DNA of 64,000 bases, taken from Paguma larvata. Taxonomy: Eukaryota; Chordata; Mammalia; Carnivora; Viverridae. Every line of letters starts with the position of its first letter. Position 1 is the stretch's first letter. Positions 60,862 to 64,000 of the stretch are shown one piece after another. Below the pieces are notes generated by a model. The model made no database searches, was not told where the DNA came from, and saw only the letters and a program-made list of their open reading frames with translations. The translations under genes and the position numbers were made by a program. The stretch covers positions 69,599,312 through 69,663,311 of the forward strand of contig CM057826.1 in NCBI GenBank assembly GCA_030068075.1. The letters are read 5' to 3'.

Positions 60862-60946
60862 ATGATCCCACCCTTGCCTGGCTTTGAGGATTTTGAGGTC
60901 CTCCTACTGCCATCCCTGACTGGAGAAGAATTCAGGAGGAGTACTG
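60862..60946 (+). CDS. Candidate coding exon of an unrecognised gene
   Basis: Seen: acceptor GCATTTTCATTAACAG, an 85-nt segment clearly richer in G+C than its surroundings, and a consensus donor ACTG|GTGAGT (GT at 60947-60948). Only one frame is open. It begins with ATG directly after the splice site, reads MIPPLPGFEDFEV, then an LLLPSLTG stretch and EEFRRST, and leaves one nucleotide for the next codon. If spliced to 33278 the phases agree and the ATG is internal; alternatively it is the first coding exon of an isoform. The hydrophobic-acidic composition looks protein-like. I do not recognise the protein. No repeat family was recognised over it. This is the best exon candidate in the window. 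Confidence 0.42.
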
Positions 60947-60948
60947 GT

Positions 60949-61324
60949 GAGTAATGGCTTGTCTACTATTTAATTTGTCATTCTTATCCAATTCCTTTAT
61001 TTCTATTCAAAGACAGTTTGCACTTATAATTTACTTCATTTTCTTTGTTTAATTCACTTCAGTTAAATTAAATCAGTTAAGGCAATTTTTCATACTTTCG
61101 TATATGTTATTGTTTTATCTTTTATTTACCTTCCCTTTAGGTTTTTCTTTAGTTATTCCAAGAAGGTCTTTGTTGACCTCTCCCTCTTTTAACCTTTTAT
61201 CTTTATTCCATTTGTGAGTCAAAGAATGATCTCTCTTAAGGACAAAAATACAAAAGAAAGATATTGGTAAATATATATCAAGGAAAATGAAAGTCAAATA
61301 AATTAAGTGAGTTTAATCTTAAAG
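60949..61324. other. Unique AT-rich DNA
   Basis: Nothing recognised. Confidence 0.45.
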
Positions 61325-61337
61325 AAAAGCATGTGAT

Positions 61338-61555
61338 GGGGTGCCTGGGTGGCTCAGTCAGTGAAGCCTCTGACTTCGATTCATATCATGATCTTAGGTT
61401 TGTGAGTTCGAGCACTGTGTCAGACTCTGTGCTGACAGCTCAGAGCCTGGAGCCTGCTTCAGATTCTGTGTCTCCCTCTCTCTCCTCTCCCTCATGGTCT
61501 CTCTCTCTCTCTCTCTCTCAGAAATAAATCAACATCAAAAAAGTTTTAAAAGGGA
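61338..61555 (+). mobile_element. SINEC with perfect 13-bp target duplications
   Basis: The head GGGGTGCCTGGGTGGCTCAG is followed by 'gtgagttcgagcactgtgtc', 'cagagcctggagcctgcttc', a CT tract and an A-rich tail. AAAAGCATGTGAT is exact at 61325-61337 and 61556-61568. Confidence 0.97.
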
Positions 61556-61568
61556 AAAAGCATGTGAT

Positions 61569-62039
61569 ATTAAACTTGATGAACTTTGAAATGGCTTAGA
61601 ATTCCCCATATGAATCTCACTTACTTCCATCTACCATCTTTTATTCCATCTACCTCTTTTCCATCCACCTCTTTTACTCTCCTTTAATGAAAACTCTTCA
61701 TCCTTCAAGAATCAGAATTCATAGCAACTTTTTGAATCCCCATTCAAATTTTGTTTATTTCTGCTATTTTAATATTTTCACTGACTTACATTAAAAACTT
61801 AAGTTTTAGAAGCAACATGTAATAAAACTGATATTTGTTTACTATATTCTGGAACATAATTACTGTTCAAAATACTCTTTCTATGAGTAGTCCATTTGAC
61901 TTTTTAAAAAAGATCTTTTTCAAAGTTGGAATCTCCCATTGTTATGAAACACTAAATGAATTAACAAGAAACTGAAATGGAATTTAAAAACAATTTTCAA
62001 AATAGGTCAATAAAAAAAAGACACCTGAATTATATGAAC
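61569..62039. other. Unique DNA, possible diverged L2-like text
   Basis: 61,600-61,760 has CT-rich text ('cttcatccttcaagaatcag') loosely like L2, too weak to call. Confidence 0.35.
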
Positions 62040-62400
62040 TCAGTGTTTCCATTAGTAGATCTTTTCTTGGTAATCACCAGTTTGTTCATCAAAGTTAACA
62101 TTTTACCAGCGGTGAACAAGTTTCCCCCATGATTAGAAGCTTCTAAATCTGAGCAGCACTCTTTGGCATAACGCTAAATTATACGCCATTTATTTAGGCA
62201 GTTACTGTGTAATTAGTGTGTCTTAATTTGAGCATTAAAAATGTATTGAGTTCTACATGCAGCATTTATAATTACAAGATCAATTTGTGGTTAACTGATT
62301 TCACTGCTAAGATTTTTGTATCTGGAATATTTTAAATGCATTTCTAAAATTGCCACAGTAGAGAATTTTGTATTGGAGAGTACTTCAGTAACAATAAATC
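62040..62400. promoter_or_regulatory. Possible conserved non-coding block
   Basis: Repeat-free, with intact-looking mixed-composition text and several homeodomain-type TAAT/ATTA cores ('gtgtaattagtgtg', 'tttataattacaag', 'gttaactg'). No open frame with splice sites. Inference only. Confidence 0.25.
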
Positions 62401-62480
62401 ATTTGTATTTTATGGTAGATTAATATTGAAACATGCAAAGTGCAAAACCAATGAAAGAACCAATAATGAACTAGAAACAA

Positions 62481-62526
62481 ACTATTATACACACACACAC
62501 ACATATACACACGCAATATACACACA
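62481..62526. repeat. (CA)n microsatellite, interrupted
   Basis: ACACACACACACA followed by 'tatacacacgcaatatacac'. Confidence 0.85.
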
Positions 62527-62809
62527 AGTATGGTCATTCCAAGTTATAATGCCTTATTTAGGAAGAATAAAGCTTTCAATGAAGATTTATTTGTATTTCT
62601 ATGAAACCAGGCATTTTAACTTGTTGTGACATTTTTTTAAAATTTTGTTTTATGACCTCCATAAACAATGTTCTGAAAATATTCCTATTTGTATCTCTGT
62701 ATAGGCAGAAAGATTTAGCCTCCTCATATCTATGCAAGTTCTTATGCCACTTAAACATCAAAATGACACAAGCTTGACTTTCTCCCAGAATCAAGCATAA
62801 ACATGATTG

Positions 62810-63130
62810 ACTTAGTAGATTGTGTCATGATACAGACGCGCTTCTTCTTTGACTAAAGTTGATACACTGATTTTACGAGGGAAAAAACGAAAGTTTCAGA
62901 ATGCCGTCACTTGGAGTTGCAGAACATTAAAGAGCTATTCAAGAGCATACATCTGGAGCAAAGCACAGTCTGCTGTAGGAAAGCATAATTAGATATTTAG
63001 TTTGGTGTGCAAAATTTTGAATGAATGACCCTGTTAATTTTTCCCGTTAAATCAAAACAAAAAATACCCCAAAGGCTCATCTTAAAATTGCAGCTTCAGC
63101 AAAGTTGGTGTACAGTGCGTTTGGGATTTT
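62810..63130. promoter_or_regulatory. Possible conserved non-coding block
   Basis: Repeat-free 320 bp with several CpGs retained in an AT-rich setting ('gacgcgcttc', 'ttttacgaggg', 'aacgaaag', 'gccgtcac') and TTAATT/TAATTA cores. No coding frame with splice sites. Inference only. Confidence 0.25.
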
Positions 63131-63229
63131 AAAAGATGCACTGGGTTACCAATTTGGGCATTGAAGGAAGTGATAAAGAACAGAGAACAAAAATTGAAAA
63201 GGAAAAGAAAGATTTAAATGAGAGCTTGA

Positions 63230-63443
63230 GGGGCACCTGGGTGGCTCAGTTGGTTGGGTGGCCGACTTCGGCTCAGGTCATGATCTCACGGTCTGTGAGT
63301 TCGAGCCCCGCATTGGGCTCTGTGTTGACGGGTCGGAGCCTGGAGCCTGCTTCGGATTCTGTGTCTCTCTCTCTGCCCTTCTCCTGCTCACACTCTGTCT
63401 CTATGTCCCAAAACTAAAAAAAAAAAAAAAAAAAAAAAATGCT
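63230..63443 (+). mobile_element. Young SINEC with 14-bp target duplications
   Basis: Near-consensus head GGGGCACCTGGGTGGCTCAG, 'gtgagttcgagccccgcatt', 'ggagcctggagcctgcttcg', a short CT tract and a pure A-tail of more than 20 nt. AAATGAGAGCTTGA (63216-63229) and AAATGAGGGCTTGA (63444-63457) differ at one base. Confidence 0.97.
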
Positions 63444-63552
63444 AAATGAGGGCTTGAAAACAAAACCAAAACAATAAAGATATCTTTGAAACAATAAAAT
63501 ATTTAATATTTACTACCAAAGGTAAATATTTGGAGTTTCATATAAAAATTGG

Positions 63553-63787
63553 AGGGACACCTGGATTGCTCTGTCGATTAAGTGTCTGACTCTTAATTTT
63601 GGGATTGGTCATGATCTCATGGTTCATGGAATCGAGCCCCATGTCAGACTCTGTGCTGACAGGGCAGAGCCTGCTTGGGATTCTCTCTCTCTCTTTCTCT
63701 TTCTCTCTAACTCTCTCTGCCCCTCTCCAATCCACACACTCTGTCAATCTCTCTTAAAAATAAGTAAATAAATATTTTAAGAAAAAA
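63553..63787 (+). mobile_element. SINEC, older subfamily
   Basis: The head GGGACACCTGGATTGCTC is followed by 'tgactcttaattttggg', 'atggaatcgagccccatgtc', 'gcagagcctgcttgggattc', a CT tract and (AAAT)n tail. Confidence 0.94.
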
Positions 63788-64000
63788 GTGTAGGAGAGGA
63801 GGGGCAACATGGCGGAGGAGTAGGGGGCTCCAGTATTTCGCTTGCCCTTTAAAGGGGGACGACTGAAACCATAGTCTCTCTCAACTCCAAAATCGGGGGG
63901 GAAAGGTGCTACAGCTGACAAGAAACGTAGGCGAAAACAGACACGGCCCAAATAAACTGTGAGTTTAATCTGGGTCGGATAAAACAAACTCGAACTCGGG
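63788..64000 (+). mobile_element. Probable 5' UTR of a LINE-1 that continues beyond the window
   Basis: Directly after a SINE tail the composition changes to less AT-rich, CpG-containing sequence: 'gggcaacatggcggaggagt', 'cttgccctttaaaggggg', 'gacacggcccaa'. An ATGGCGG motif near the start is typical of L1 5' UTRs, where it acts as a YY1 site in the promoter. The presence of the 5' end suggests a full-length or long L1 outside. Confidence 0.6.

Noticed and set aside
6261..63787. SINE heads as functional tRNA genes
   Set aside because: They have pol III box-like motifs but no complete cloverleaf with matched acceptor stem, and they are followed by SINE bodies.
1..64000. CRISPR arrays, operons, prophage or other bacterial systems
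   Set aside because: No regularly spaced direct repeats or dense coding; the repeat families are mammalian.

Overview
This window looks like nuclear DNA from a cat-like carnivore (Felidae or a close feliform). The main reason is about 22 copies of a tRNA-derived SINE. Its head (GGGGCACCTGGGTGGCTCAG), pol III B-box-like motif (GAGTTCGAGCC), CT-rich 3' half and A-rich tail match the cat SINEC family rather than the dog SINEC_Cf consensus. Several LINE-1 copies also have a carnivore-type 3' region. The DNA is AT-rich, with many microsatellites. There are no bacterial-type genes and no long intact reading frame, so this is a gene desert or the inside of very large introns.

Layout. 1-8.9 kb: mostly unique AT-rich DNA with old MIR, MLT1-like and hAT-type fossils and four SINE copies (a fifth is cut by the left edge). 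8.9-10.3 kb: 3' part of a minus-strand L1, followed by a MIR. 10.6-13.5 kb: repeat-poor, possibly regulatory DNA plus a TG/AT microsatellite. 13.5-15.4 kb: truncated plus-strand L1 carrying a SINE. 16-26.7 kb: unique DNA with scattered SINEs. 26.8-27.9 kb: minus-strand L1. 29.1-33.0 kb: two adjacent minus-strand old L1 fragments carrying a SINE head-to-tail pair and two further SINEs. 33-47 kb: unique DNA with a younger L1, a 5'-inverted L1, an L2, a MIR, two solo-LTR-like elements and SINEs. 47.3-57.5 kb: an L1 graveyard in which a 4.7 kb plus-strand L1 sits inside an older minus-strand L1. That older L1 also holds a DNA transposon, a SINE and an unexplained filler. 57.5-63.2 kb: mostly unique DNA, some resembling conserved non-coding sequence. 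63.2-64 kb: two SINEs and what looks like the 5' end of a plus-strand L1 leaving the window.

No known protein-coding gene could be recognised. Three short plus-strand stretches (1270-1331, 33150-33278, 60862-60946) each have a 3' splice site, an open frame and a 5' splice site. Their phases agree if they are joined in order. They are offered as candidate exons of one unrecognised gene spanning the window. This is inference: a 64 kb window will contain some such structures by chance.

Interpretation: the clearest content is a record of successive retrotransposition, with relative ages readable from nesting and target-site duplications. The points most worth checking are the candidate exon chain, the possible conserved non-coding blocks near 39.7-40.4 kb and 62.0-63.1 kb, and the nested 47.9-57.1 kb locus.
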